Shown piece by piece: positions 1-11,900 of a DNA stretch of 64,000 bases. The DNA is taken from positions 33,959,809 through 34,023,808 of the forward strand of contig NC_067197.1 in assembly GCF_000699445.3 (NCBI RefSeq), written 5' to 3'. This stretch comes from Schistosoma haematobium (Eukaryota > Platyhelminthes > Trematoda > Strigeidida > Schistosomatidae). The notes beneath the pieces were generated by a model. It made no database searches, was not told the origin of the DNA, and was given only the letters and a program-made list of their open reading frames with translations. The translations under genes were made by a program, and so were the position numbers. How positions within the stretch are numbered: the stretch's first letter is position 1; each line of letters opens with the position of its first letter.

Positions 1-301
1 TGCATTTGCATGGAATTCGGCAAATTTGGAATACACAGCATGTGCAATTGTCATCTTTTATATCCAACGTAGGACAGTGACTAACAACCACAATGAACAT
101 TAATGATGACACGCTGTTTTCAATATACATCATGCCCTTTCTTCTATAGTCTCTAAGGTTTATAAACCTGGCGTACGTAGTCAACCTGTCTAAGAGAGGC
201 GTTAAACCTTCCGGCGAAAAAAACCTACGTTTGTGACTACAATGCAAGCTAGACTTAAATGACTTTCTTTTGCTTATTTGTGTTTGCCTTCTGCATGTTT
301 T

Positions 302-1301
302 TCACGTACATTTGCACAGAGCATCTTTATGATATAACCGGAGTTTCGGTTGTTTAAGCGAATTTTCAACACTGTTGTTTGTATTGTGACGTAAAGTAAC
401 AATGTCACGACTGAATGATGCAACCCAATTGCGTTTCCGCTTCATCCGGTTTCTGTTTAAGTAAATGCTAATACGTCTACTACGCACATTAATTATGCGT
501 TGAATCTGATTAAATTTTGTCACTGACTGTTCACGGACAAGTTAGCATAAGTACTGCTTTAATATAGAATGAAAGGTCTTCTTACACATAGTTCTATACA
601 CATGAAATTAACAGAAAACTATGTGGGTTGTACGGTGAGTTATTTCCACCGCAGATATAACGGATTTTGCGTAATCCATTACAAACGTTTCTGTACTACT
701 AGTGTTCATCATGATTAGTCTGAATTGATCCATGATCCATATCACATGTTTCTTCTTTTCTTCCTTTATCCAGGCCGGGGTTCGGCGCCCACAGTTATCT
801 GTAACAACTAAATGAAACAGTTTATAAATAATGACATTCGATAAACAGAACACATTCACTTACTTTCCTCTGTTAGTGTTGTATGTTGGATCGATGCAAA
901 TTACTTCAAGAAAACACTTATAGATTTCAGTTTGCTCATAAGTACTGAATGCTGTTCTCGGAACTTGGTTGGCATCCCCCACCACAGCATACAAACACAT
1001 TTTCACCAGTACGTAAGGTTGAAAACACATAGCTGAAACTTCCAATACCTAACAAACTACAGAACTATAGGAAAAACATACGTTTGATAACTTTACTTTT
1101 TTAATTGTTGACATAGTGAAGGATAATCGTCTTTCCAAAATTATTTTCGACATATTTAATAATCTGCTCAGAACCACTGCCAGTTGTTATCATTGGTATA
1201 ACAACTTGCAATGAATCATTAGTTAATCTCCTGAAGCACTCATCATTTGTCAGATACTGTCTATCGCAAGGATAGTTGTGGATAATCTTAGATGAAGCCA
1301 T
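302..1301 (-). pseudogene. MULE/ZSWIM-type transposase relic
   Basis: Three minus-strand coding blocks lie in order: 1301-1101, 1045-608 and 523-302. The last two share a frame. Visible landmarks typical of MULE-type DDE transposases and ZSWIM3-like domesticates are ICIDPTYNTNR (first acidic residue), LFHLVVTDNCGR, TFVMDYAKSVISAV (second acidic residue) and DIVTLRHNTNNSVEN near the C-terminus. A TAA at 860-862 and about 14 non-homologous codons interrupt the block between NTNR and YKLFHLV. A GTAAGT lies there but no usable acceptor AG follows, so an insertion or decay is more likely than a functional intron. The ATG at 1301 begins MASSKIIHNYPC. Family assignment is by recalled motif pattern. 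It is most likely a dead transposase; an intron-bearing domesticated gene is possible but unlikely. Confidence 0.55.
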
Positions 1302-2739
1302 TATGTACCGGTTGAAAACACCACAAGCGAAACATGGCTTGGCAACCGGTAAATTCTGATCTATAAAGAAAAGAACATAATAGCAGTTATTTACCCTTTC
1401 ACTTTCTGACCATTGCCCTTTGACTTCATTTTATGGCCAAAACAACAAACATACACAAAACACTGATAGCGGATTTCCGGCTTTTCATAGTTCACTTTGC
1501 TTTCACACTCAGTGTAATGAGTCCAAGTGATCTAATAATGCTATATATTCAATAACAAACCCTAGATAATAGATCTATAGCACCTCTGACTTGGTCTCAG
1601 TTTGTCAGGTTCCTGGCTCACATAATCCTTTCGAATAGATCACTAGTATCCACAACAACTGAACACTCAGTATTAGTTTGACTCGTTGATGGTAGAGGGT
1701 TATTCATAATACTAAATAGAATAACAATCCAGAGATCGTTTTCTATTATAGTTATCGATAACATCATAAATGACACTTAGGACAGAGCATGAGGACAGTT
1801 AGAAAATCCCAGACGGCAACGACATTTATTTTAGCTAAAAAAAATACTCACTTGGGTGCCTGATATCTACAAAATGGATTGACATTTTATCATATAAAGC
1901 ACGTAAGCACGCCTGAAAGAATGCACTGATTCGAGTAGAAGTTGTAAAAACTGATAAAACAAAACTGATTCGAAAAAATGAACGCCAACACTTAGAATAT
2001 CACATAAATTGCGGGATTTCAGTACACTGGTGAATTAAATTCTGCAGCGATACCAAAAAGCCTGCCGAAAAACACCGAACGAGACTAGCAGACCACTATT
2101 GCTCACGAAGATGGCGGGAATTATAATTCCCGATTCATCCTGATTGGTTACTAAGTAGACTACCGAAATTGTAAACCGGAGTTGAGTTTATTTTCATCCA
2201 AGTGATATTTAGCACAGATCATCTGGTTTACTTCAGTTGAGGTTAAGCTATGAAGAATACTAGCCATAAAAATACTTCAAGTGGTTAGGCAAAGATAAAT
2301 ACAGAAATACATACAAACAAGAAATAACTAGTAACTCCTAGTCAGTCAAAGTCTGATAAAATTCTATTTAATGATAAAAGCAAATTTTAATAATATTCAC
2401 GTTTAAATTGTTTAACCATTTCAAAGTAAAGTATCAGTGAATAAATCTCATTTCAATCAATCCTAGTAGTATAAGTGAATTGGAGAAAATTGAGACAATT
2501 TACGAAGTTAAAGTTGTGTTTCATAATTAAATGATTTATGAAGTAATTTTCAGTTAAGAGATCATTGAAATCAGCTAGAATTAGATTACTCAACAGTTAT
2601 TACTTTGAAGTAAGTAGGTAATAGAATGTAATTTAATAAATTAAAAACTAGCGATAGCTAATAAACGTAATTGTGAAGTTTTAAAAACATTTAAAAGAAG
2701 GACTAACCGCTTGATATAAAAATTTTCAGTATGGGGTTG
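1302..2739. other. Non-coding stretch, no recognised gene
   Basis: AT-rich sequence with no convincing coding block on either strand. A short palindrome (GGGAATTATAATTCCC) sits at about 2113-2130 next to a local GC-richer patch (2040-2130). It could be the 5' flank of the minus-strand transposase relic, but no promoter element is clear. Confidence 0.4.
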
Positions 2740-2950
2740 TGAATATTGTTGGATTGAGTTAAAATTATAAACCGATATGATTTCGACAACTATCGGGAAA
2801 TTAGAAGCACCAGAGTACTGTTTTGTTCTAGCATGAGACTCCGCACCAATGTTCATCGTCGACTTTGCACGCGGAAATCGAATCCAGAACCTTCGATCTT
2901 GGAAGTGAACGTCTAGTCTCTAGACTACTGAGCTGGTGTCTAATGGTGTT
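2740..2950 (-). repeat. Decayed tRNA-headed SINE (minus)
   Basis: Read on the minus strand, a tRNA-like head (A-box-like TAGTCTAGAGAC, B-box-like GGTTCTGGATTCGAT) is followed by a body with the phrase GGAGTCTCATGCTAG. This matches the hammerhead-like body of the better-preserved copy at 17930-18122. It faces a plus-strand copy at about 3095-3260, so the two form an inverted pair. Confidence 0.55.
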
Positions 2951-3094
2951 AATATCTAACCTCAATAAATCTTCAGTATTGGGTAATCATCTTCCATTGT
3001 CCTTAATGGATAACTGGTCGACACCCTACACGAATTAGCTCCAGTTGTTACAGATTCCTACTAAAACTCCAAGACTTTCCTCTAAAAGTTAGTT

Positions 3095-3260
3095 ACTAGT
3101 GAGCGCATGACAAGCGTTCATGTGCAAGACATAGGGTTTTGGGTTCGGTCTCAGCGTGTGGGGTCGTGGATACATATTTCTGAGAAGTTCAATACTCGGA
3201 CAAAAAGGCTATCCAGTGCTTCCAGGTTTTCAATTGTTATCTAACCTAGGTAGACTCATG
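3095..3260 (+). repeat. Decayed tRNA-headed SINE (plus)
   Basis: A B-box-like GGGTTCGGTCTC near 3140 is followed by a body ending CCAGTGCTTCCAGGTTTTC and then ACTCATGATTTCA, the tail phrases of the same SINE family seen at 17930-18122. It is heavily mutated. Confidence 0.5.
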
Positions 3261-3902
3261 ATTTCATTAATATTAAATCCTTCAAATCATTATCAAAATG
3301 AAACCGAAATAATTGACACTAGTAATCACTTTATAAGAACTTTTACCATTATTATAAAAAATCATTCAGTAATTCTAGGAAGTTTATAAACTAAGTTTCA
3401 TCTAACATTATCAATGTCAACTAAGCATGAAAATATAACCAGAATTCATGAAAAAGATCTATCGTATCACTGAAGAATAATAATAAAGACAGTTCAAAAA
3501 CGAAAATCTTCTTTTTGACAATTTCATTTACTTCAAGTTTTCTAGTATTGTTCAATACTATTCTCTATTATTATTATTAGTATTATTATTATTATAAAAG
3601 CAATTATACGGCTAAATTGAATGAAATTATTCAAGAACACAGATCGATATCTATTCCAATGGGTACAAATAACTTTGGAATTTTGAAAGCTTCTAAAAAA
3701 ATACAAAAATAAATCTAATATAAAATATTCAGTGTGATATTAAGTTTAAATAGCCAAATACAATGGTTTCATTTTCAATATGTTCAACAAAGTTTTTAGT
3801 AATAACAAATATATTTTTTGTTATATTTCAATGGGTAGAAAGAATTTGCATTTCTGACGTTTCGTGACTTAATGTAGGCGGCTTCTTCAGAGTGGATATT
3901 TA

Positions 3903-3941
3903 TTCTCTCTCTCTCTCTCTCTACATATATATATATATATT
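3903..3941. repeat. (TC)n(TA)n microsatellite
   Basis: About ten TC repeats run directly into about nine AT repeats. Confidence 0.9.
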
Positions 3942-4754
3942 AGCGGTAATGACTATTTCCTCCTCATCCGATCCAATAAATAGTTATTATACCCTTCCCT
4001 CTACTTATAGTCTTAACTTGTTTAACTAGTTAAAACAGAATACTGTGAATCACCTTTTATTTTGATTAATATAGGCAAATCCCGAATAAGGTCAGAAGGT
4101 CATATTAGTAAAATGGAATGTTTCGACCCTCTTCATTTATTTAGTATCTAAATCAGTAGCATAAGAAAATACCTTGCCGAATAAAAAATCTTTAAATTAG
4201 TAAGATTTGTCGATTAGATGCCACAAAGTGCATTACCATATAGATTGGTAACCTTACTATAACTTGATCGATAGAATTCAATCAGCATTAAGGAATAAAC
4301 AACATGATACCGATTATCAATAAATTATCGATTAGTGTATAAGGATTTTGATCATTTAAAGGAGCATTTACGACATAGATTAATTGTAATGTCTTTGGCA
4401 GTAACGATATGTTACACAAGTTAAAACCTGTAGAGAACGTCAGTTTTCTTAGTACTGTACAAATACCTTCTTGTTGGTTGTTTACTAAAAGTAGACTTAG
4501 ATTAAGTGCTTTCATGTAGATACCTTAAAATACGTACCATGTACGTTTACGATATGACATCAGTGAACAGCCAATATGCAATTTAGCTTTTAGACTGATT
4601 TTGGGTAGTGAGTAAAAACCAACTTTGCAGAAATCATAAATAGAAGCAATCCATTCAAACAATCCTTAAATTCTTAAAATAAACAAACTGAAGCATTATA
4701 TATATATATAATTATAATGTCTAAACTTTGATCTATAGAAGAGTAGTGGATAAG

Positions 4755-4805
4755 CAGTTCTGAAGAAACCCATACTAGGATGAAACAGCCGTCCCCAGTT
4801 TTTAA
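4755..4805 (+). ncRNA. Hammerhead-ribozyme-like core remnant
   Basis: The block contains CTGAAGA (fits CUGANGA), a weak helix II around CCCATACTAGG, then GAAAC and a GTC. All conserved core words of a type I hammerhead are present in order, but stems I and II are poorly paired, so activity is doubtful. It belongs to the SINE family at 17 kb. Assignment is by motif only. Confidence 0.35.
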
Positions 4806-5947
4806 TAATATTTCAACTGCAATCAATCAGCGAACAAAAACAATTCACAAATTAAAGTGATCTCCACAAAACCCCTTCAAATATACAAACATATTTCTAT
4901 TTAAACTCACTTGGTATTGTTTTACTAAAATCATCCAGATATGTCTTATCGATTGGACGCTACTCGTTATATCTAGTCATCGCTGATTGTTATATCGTAA
5001 ACGATTATCACTTATAATTTAAACGATAGATCTCTGCAATTCCTACCACGAGGAAGTAAGAACACAAAGACTGGTATAATCGATGATTTATTAACCCCCA
5101 AAACACGACCACGATCACCCTAATCAAAAATACACTCATTTATATATTGATTCGTATACCCATTTCTCATTAATAATTAGGATGAAATCACATATATGAA
5201 AAATACTTACAGTTATAACAAATTACATACTGAGTATAGTTCATGTTAATTTAATACAAGAATAACATTGGAAAAGGGAAACAAATACTACATTGAGTAA
5301 CCATCACATTGAATTAAGACGGAACTAATGTTGAACAAAGCTTATAATGAGTACACCGATCAAATTTTAACTTTTCTTCCCATCATATCACTTCCCATTA
5401 ATGTTTAGCACTGCAGTTAATCAGTCTCTTATTGACATATGTACATTCTATGCATATCACCTCGATATTGCCTTTAATCACTGCTAACTACTATTCATCT
5501 TTGCTTATATTTCCTATTAAATTTTCTCATCAAAAGTCATAAATGAATATAAATTCCAAACATCCATTCATAGTTTGTACAAATATAATTCACATACTTA
5601 TTTGATTGGTTAGTTAATAAACTACACTGATTGGTTAAAAATATTTACAGTTTAATTTTTATTTATTTATTTATTTATTGTCTAATCATTTGCCATATTG
5701 TTTAATCTTATAACAAAATTCACTAGCAACTATATTATATTTACATATTGTGTTCTATGAATACTCCATTATAGTACATCTGATTTCAAAAGTCAATAAT
5801 AAATAAAAAATAAAAAAAAGTCATTTTATTCTACTTATCAATAAAGTTCATCAACATTTACTTTCTTTTTCTTGTACATTCCATTTTTAATGTTGTTTTA
5901 ATAAGACAAAACAAAACCAAAACACAAATTTCTATTCATTAAATCAA

Positions 5948-8900
5948 ATGTTTCTGAAAGAAGTTTTATTGAATTGTTTCATGAATAACTTTAAACAAAT
6001 TCATCAATATTCAATGTTTCTATATCTATATCTATTTGTAATTATTATTCAATTTCATATCTCTAATATAAATGGACAAAATATATTAAAATATGAACCA
6101 AATATTAAATGGAAAACTAATAAACAATTAATAAATAATAATAATAATCATGAATATTATGCAACAGAAATTGTGAAAAAATCAAAAATGGTACCATTAT
6201 CAATTGAACAAAATGTTCTAGAAAATTCTAAAACATTTGATTGGTTTAAAAATAGATCAATGAAAAAAATATATAAAACAAATCATCATCATAATAATAA
6301 TAAAGAAATAGGGAATATAAATATCACGGTAAGTCACAATGGTTTATCAATAGAGAACATATTATTATTTTATTATTATTATTATTATCATCAGCTTTAT
6401 TTAATGTTGTATTTTTGGTACAATATAGAATTCTCAGCGCAAAGTATTTCAACAAGTTTCCGTTTCTTTCTTCTTGGTCGGTCCTGGCGATAAATATTGA
6501 GTGATCGCCAGTTAGATGTTAGCAGTTCAATAAATGAACATCTGAATAATGTACATTCTTTTCGTTGTATATTGCCAGCAACCACATTGTCCCTTATTGT
6601 GTTTTTTGTAACTTTGACAACGAAAGGTTGTACACTTTTCAGAAACGCAGCAGAATAGGTTATGCGATTAATAAACATAATGATATATTAAAACAAACAA
6701 AAATAGATAACTTGTTGAAATATCTAGATGACAGGAACAGGTAGCCTAGATGCTCAAGCATAAGAATATGCTTTATCAGTGAAACTATAATTTATGAATG
6801 AATCAGTGATATTTAAGATAGTAGATCTTAGAATTTTGGCACGAAATTTATTCATTTATTTGGTTAAATATTATTACAACATTATAGATTATGTTAGTTC
6901 GTGATGAAATCATTGAGTCTGATTTCTAATTCTAATTTTCAACTATAAATCTGAATCTTAATTTCTTACATAATCTATGACCTTTATTGAACCCGAGATG
7001 GACGTTTTCAAGGTCATTCTAGCGGTGTTCAAAAGTCATCCATAAATTATAATCTCATTGTCTTATCTTTTTTTTTGGTTTGGTTGCTTAAACTGAAGGG
7101 ATTTTAACTTATGACCAATAAATCATCATTTAATGTGAAGTTATTTTTTAATCGCAAACCGAAATTAGGATACTTCTCCGAATAAATGATACGTTAAAAC
7201 GAATAGTCATATGATTCTACTCAGAGTCTGTTAACAGTGTCAAACATATATATAGACAGAATATTTTTATTCAGGAACATTTATTAGCACATAACTACAA
7301 AGTGCTTATTAGTTATTTCCAAACAAGGTAGTGTGGTATGTGCTACTGATGTCGACAGATATAAGTAGTATGTAAATAAAAGAGAACGAGAACAAAGAAT
7401 AATTGGTATGAAAACGAAAAATTAATGAAGTCTCGGACGATGCCCTGTAATTCTGTATTCAAATACATTATATTGTCCTCACTTTTGTTCCCATTCACTT
7501 CAGTAGGATATGATACAAATACGTGTTGCTTTACTTTGATACAGTTGATATTTAAACGGTTCGACCTAGAATTTATTCAAATTACCTCTATTTCGTAATG
7601 TGTAGTATATCGGAGTGATTAACAAATGTATTAAGCACTTTAGATTTACTGTTGTTTCAATCGATCTACTATTTATACATACAGAATAATAGTAGAATAT
7701 TAGTCTTATTCTAAATTAAGTTTTTTTTCAAAAAAATTCATTTCATGTTCTTTTGAACACTTAACTGACTGATATTTTGTAATTTGACTTACTTTTTTTT
7801 GTAAACAACTGAATGTAATTGTAGAAATTAAGTCACATGTAACGTATATTTTTGTATATTTCTTTAATAAAACAGACATAGATATTGACAGATTGCAATC
7901 CTGAATATTAATAACGAGAAAATACAAACCATTGATAATAAATTAGCTTTAGTTGTTAAGCCACTTTAGTAACCGACAGTAAACATTTCAAGAATACATC
8001 AAAGCACTAAATTTGGAGAACATTTAATGGTTATCTGTTACGATGAAACAAAAATCACTATCAAACTCTAATTGAACTTTGAAAATGTGTGATATTATTC
8101 ACTTATGTAGGATTATGAATTATTGTATTTACTACTATATAAACTATTTAATATGATAATCTTTACAAAGTGATCAACTCAATAATAATTGTAGGTCCAT
8201 TTGTAATTAGTTTCAAGAGACATTAACGGAATTTTTGTGGAATTGAATGATTTAGAATTAAACATTGGTGATATTGAATAATGTTTACTCCATGGGACCA
8301 ATTAGCTGAAAGCATGTAATTTAACCTTAAATTTTCATATGGTAGTTGAATGGAAATTGTACTCAGCTCAAGACCCAGAATGAAGCCGAGGTTTAGCATT
8401 TCTGAAGAGTCTGAAGACATAATAAAGCGTTGTACAAAGACTTCTGATTTTCTTTATCTCTCTAGTTGATATTAGTATGTAATTAAAATTACTTTGATTT
8501 TTGAATAATTGTATCCCGTTCCTCACAATATCTCGATGATCATGACATTCATATGTGAAGCATGTAGTCTTACTTCCAAATAAATAATTAACTAGGTGGT
8601 TCACAAAGCCCAGTGTATTTGCTATGTCACTGCTAATGTGAATACTGAATCTTTATTTTGAGCATAAACTAGAGAGTATATGAATGGTTGTTACACAATA
8701 ACTTCTGTGTCTATAATAACATCTACCAAGATGACTAAGTGTATAGTGCAGTTGAGGACAGTTAAAAATCTCCCTAAATAACCGTAAAAGCAAATGAATC
8801 TAAAGTTATTTTATGTTGAAAATAACTAAGGGATGTGATTAGAGAATAATATCCAGATTTATTGATGCCCTGGTAACGGATCCATTTAATCCTTCCCCAT

Positions 8901-11900
8901 GTATTTAGAAACAGTTTCTTTTTACATTAACCCCACCTTGATAATATTGATTTTCATCTTAATCTTCAGGGTAATATGATAACACTATTTTCCCCCTTAT
9001 TACTACTATTGCCTGTCTTACATTTCTCATCGATTTAATTTTTCTATCTTTTCAGAATTATATTTTGGACATGTTAAATATACAATCGAACTATTTAAAA
9101 TGTTACAGACATGCACTAAATTAATGGTTATTAAATGAGTTCAGAAACCTATCTGAACTAATAATTGATTTTAGTTATCCTTTTCTCCTGTCAAGTACTT
9201 ATGCTGTACAAATTTATATTCAGTGTAATGCAGTGTAAAAATATTAATCTGGAACTGCTTGATCATTATTTATCACGTCCAATTATTATTGCCTTTCTAG
9301 GATTACTTCCATTGCATCATTGAGATCAGGTACTTTCATTTAACACGTAAATAAGCTGTTCTTTGGGTATGGTTTATTTAGTACATGGAAGGTTACTCAA
9401 TTAAAATGACAATCCATAAGAATTAAGCAAGTAATGTGAAGTATAGCCTAGTATCATCAATTAAATAACAGCGAATTAGATGTATTAAGAGTACCAATCA
9501 ATATCAACTCCTCTAAAAGTAATAGAATTACGAAATTTTAAGAATAAATTATTTAAAAAGCAAGAAGTCGTAGTAAGTGAATAATCGTGTTTTATGTATC
9601 ATGTAATAACATTAAATAAGCCCTAGTTTAATTCGTTTACTTTGCATGTTTAAATCAGTTATGCTTAGGACTGGAATCGATCAGTCTTTTTGGCACATGT
9701 ACATTTTGTGTGTATTGTAATTTAACTCTGGGATGCATATATATTTGGATGTCGAGTCCCAAATCGGATGAAATATACTTCCTGGATTCCACTGCAAGCT
9801 ATCATCCATCTCTTCTTATAAAGCCCTAGCTTGTTTGATTTACTAAATAGTCATAGTTATTAAACAAATCGTTTATTATGAATTTGTCATCAATTCTCCA
9901 AGTATAGCTTAACATTTAATCAGTAACAGAATTTCTTCAAAAAATATGGCACATAAATTAATTGCTGATAACACAACCTTTTTGTTTTTGATTGAGATCA
10001 TGAACCGATTGATGTTAGACCCACAATAGGACGAAGCGGCCGTCCAGTGCTTACAGGTTTCCGAAGGTGATGGTCTAACACCAATCGGTTCATGATCTCA
10101 ATCAAAAACTTAATAATCTCCACAACCCCTATACTAGTAACTACCTTTTTGTGTTGGGCGGTATTTTAGTAGTATGCAGTCTTCTTCTTTCATGAAAAGT
10201 ATCATTTGAGTTATATGACTTTAATGAAAATTCATGACTACTAGGTTGAAATAACTTGTCAATAAACTAATAACCTATCATAACTGTAAATGATGAAGTA
10301 GGCTATGTTAGGTGTCAAATAGTATCGTTCAGATTGACTTTACAATGATGACTTCCATATTGGGAATTAGAAATTTCTAGTTTCGATAATGTAATTAGAA
10401 GACGAAGATTATCAGAACTATGTGATATATTAGCGCAATACATTTCGAACAATCTGATCACACATATACTTGTTAAGAGCATTTATATATAAAAATAAAA
10501 GGTCAACTAGACTGGAAACGGGGTAAGAGGAGATAAGGATAATGATAAGATAATTAAAATAACCCATAGTGTCATTGAATAAGAAAAAGAGAAATCAGCG
10601 AAGAAAATTTTCTTTTCGACGAAATCATTTACTTAAGCTGTATATTTTCCATATAACTATATATACGAATGTACAGCTTAAATAAATGATTTCGTCGAAA
10701 AGAAAATTTTCTTCGCTGATTTCTCTTTTTCTTATATAACGTTAAGAGTAATAATAATAATAATGTGAACACAATTCGTAACCTAATCACTCTGGATAAT
10801 AAGTCAATATTACCAGGGTAGGTTTAAGATAAGAACAAACTGGTTTTGAACACACAAAGGGGGTTTGAATTTTCGTATGACTAAGGCTTCAACAAACCTT
10901 AGTATACGCCCTTTTACACTTTTATACAACACTACAAAAGTTGAGTTTAGATCAATCTTGTGACCTGTTTCAATTATATGTTTAGCAATAGAGGATGATG
11001 GATGTTTATCCTCCGCTCTTATTGGGTCACCTGATTGTATTTGTTTCTGCAGCCATTTGGGTACCCTAATGTTGAGATCACGATTGTTCCTCCCTATGTA
11101 TGTGTGACCACACACACATTTAAATTGGTAAACACAGTGGGATGTGACACAATCGTTTTCATGTCTTTTAGGTTTTGAATGAAGCATGCACCTTGTTCTT
11201 TCTTTGATGATGACCTTTGCTGCGCAATACGTTTTATTGATGACTGATTTAAGTCTTTGTTTCAATAAAAGGCCATTTGAATCACCTCTGAACGGTAAGG
11301 TGATGTAGACAGGCTTTTTCTCTACCGTGTATATAAGTGATCAGATTGTTCGAAATATATTGCGCTGATATATCACATAGTTCTGATAATCTTCGTCTTC
11401 TAATTACATTATCGAAATTTATCAACTGGACTAATTGTTTTAAATTTCTAGTTTGTTTAATTTCCTGTTAAAGCAGATTTTTTTAAATTCGATTATTTGT
11501 TCATTTAAAATGAAGTACAAGTCATGTGATTGTATGATGTTACTTTGTTTTGAATTTAGCATACAATAAAGCTTGAACGGAATAACAATAATAATGTTAT
11601 TAATCGTAAATTAGACCATCAGAATTCAGAACAAAGATTACGGAGTGTAAGTTATCGGAATAGAAGTGTTTCGGACGTGCACAATAATACTGATACTACA
11701 AATGATCCACTTATATTTATCAATGTCAGTAAACTACTTGAACGAGAAAAACGTCATGTTCCTTCAGTGGCACATTACATTCTTTCGCCGTTAGTAGCGA
11801 ATCGAAAGAAAGATCCTTATAATTATGTCTCATTGACATCGTCATCATCTTCAACATCATCCTTACCATTAACTTATGGTTCACAGAATTCACGAAAAGA

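Larger units (their letters stand above)
3261..5947. other. AT-rich intergenic region upstream of gene 1
   Basis: No coding block is supported. It holds a TC/TA microsatellite (3903-3941), a fragment with TTTCTGACGTTTCGTGACTT near 3853 that recurs at 17340 and 57550, a hammerhead-like remnant at 4755-4805, a SINE-tail phrase CTCCACAAAACCCCTT at 4861-4876, and a remnant near 5405-5460 resembling the Smα-type repeats at 9655 and 19900. A TTTA run lies at 5650-5680. The gene 1 promoter should be near its right end, but no element is distinctive. Confidence 0.45.
10381..11418 (-). mobile_element. Truncated Penelope-like element with inverted termini
   Basis: The two ends (10381-10462 and 11337-11418, 82 bp each) are near-perfect reverse complements. 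Between them lies a minus-strand ORF with a GIY-YIG nuclease signature and a 63-bp hairpin. Penelope-like elements encode RT fused to a GIY-YIG endonuclease and often have inverted or tandem terminal repeats. Here the RT is missing apart from a short upstream sequence, so this is a 5'-truncated copy in intron 1 of gene 1. Confidence 0.65.
6329..11559 (+). other. Gene 1 intron 1 (5.2 kb)
   Basis: Donor GTAAGT at 6329; acceptor TTTAG ending at 11559. Contents include a repeat near 7330-7380 shared with 51085-51125 (CTGATGTCGACAGATATAAG), a minus-strand dispersed-repeat fragment around 8223-8604, an Smα-type remnant at 9655-9830, a fold-back SINE at 9984-10109 and the Penelope-like fragment at 10381-11418. 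The rest is AT-rich with nothing recognisable. Confidence 0.6.

Noticed and set aside
8223..8604. Minus-strand frames of 65 and 78 residues
   Set aside because: They overlap in different frames, lack domains, and look like decayed dispersed repeat inside gene 1 intron 1.
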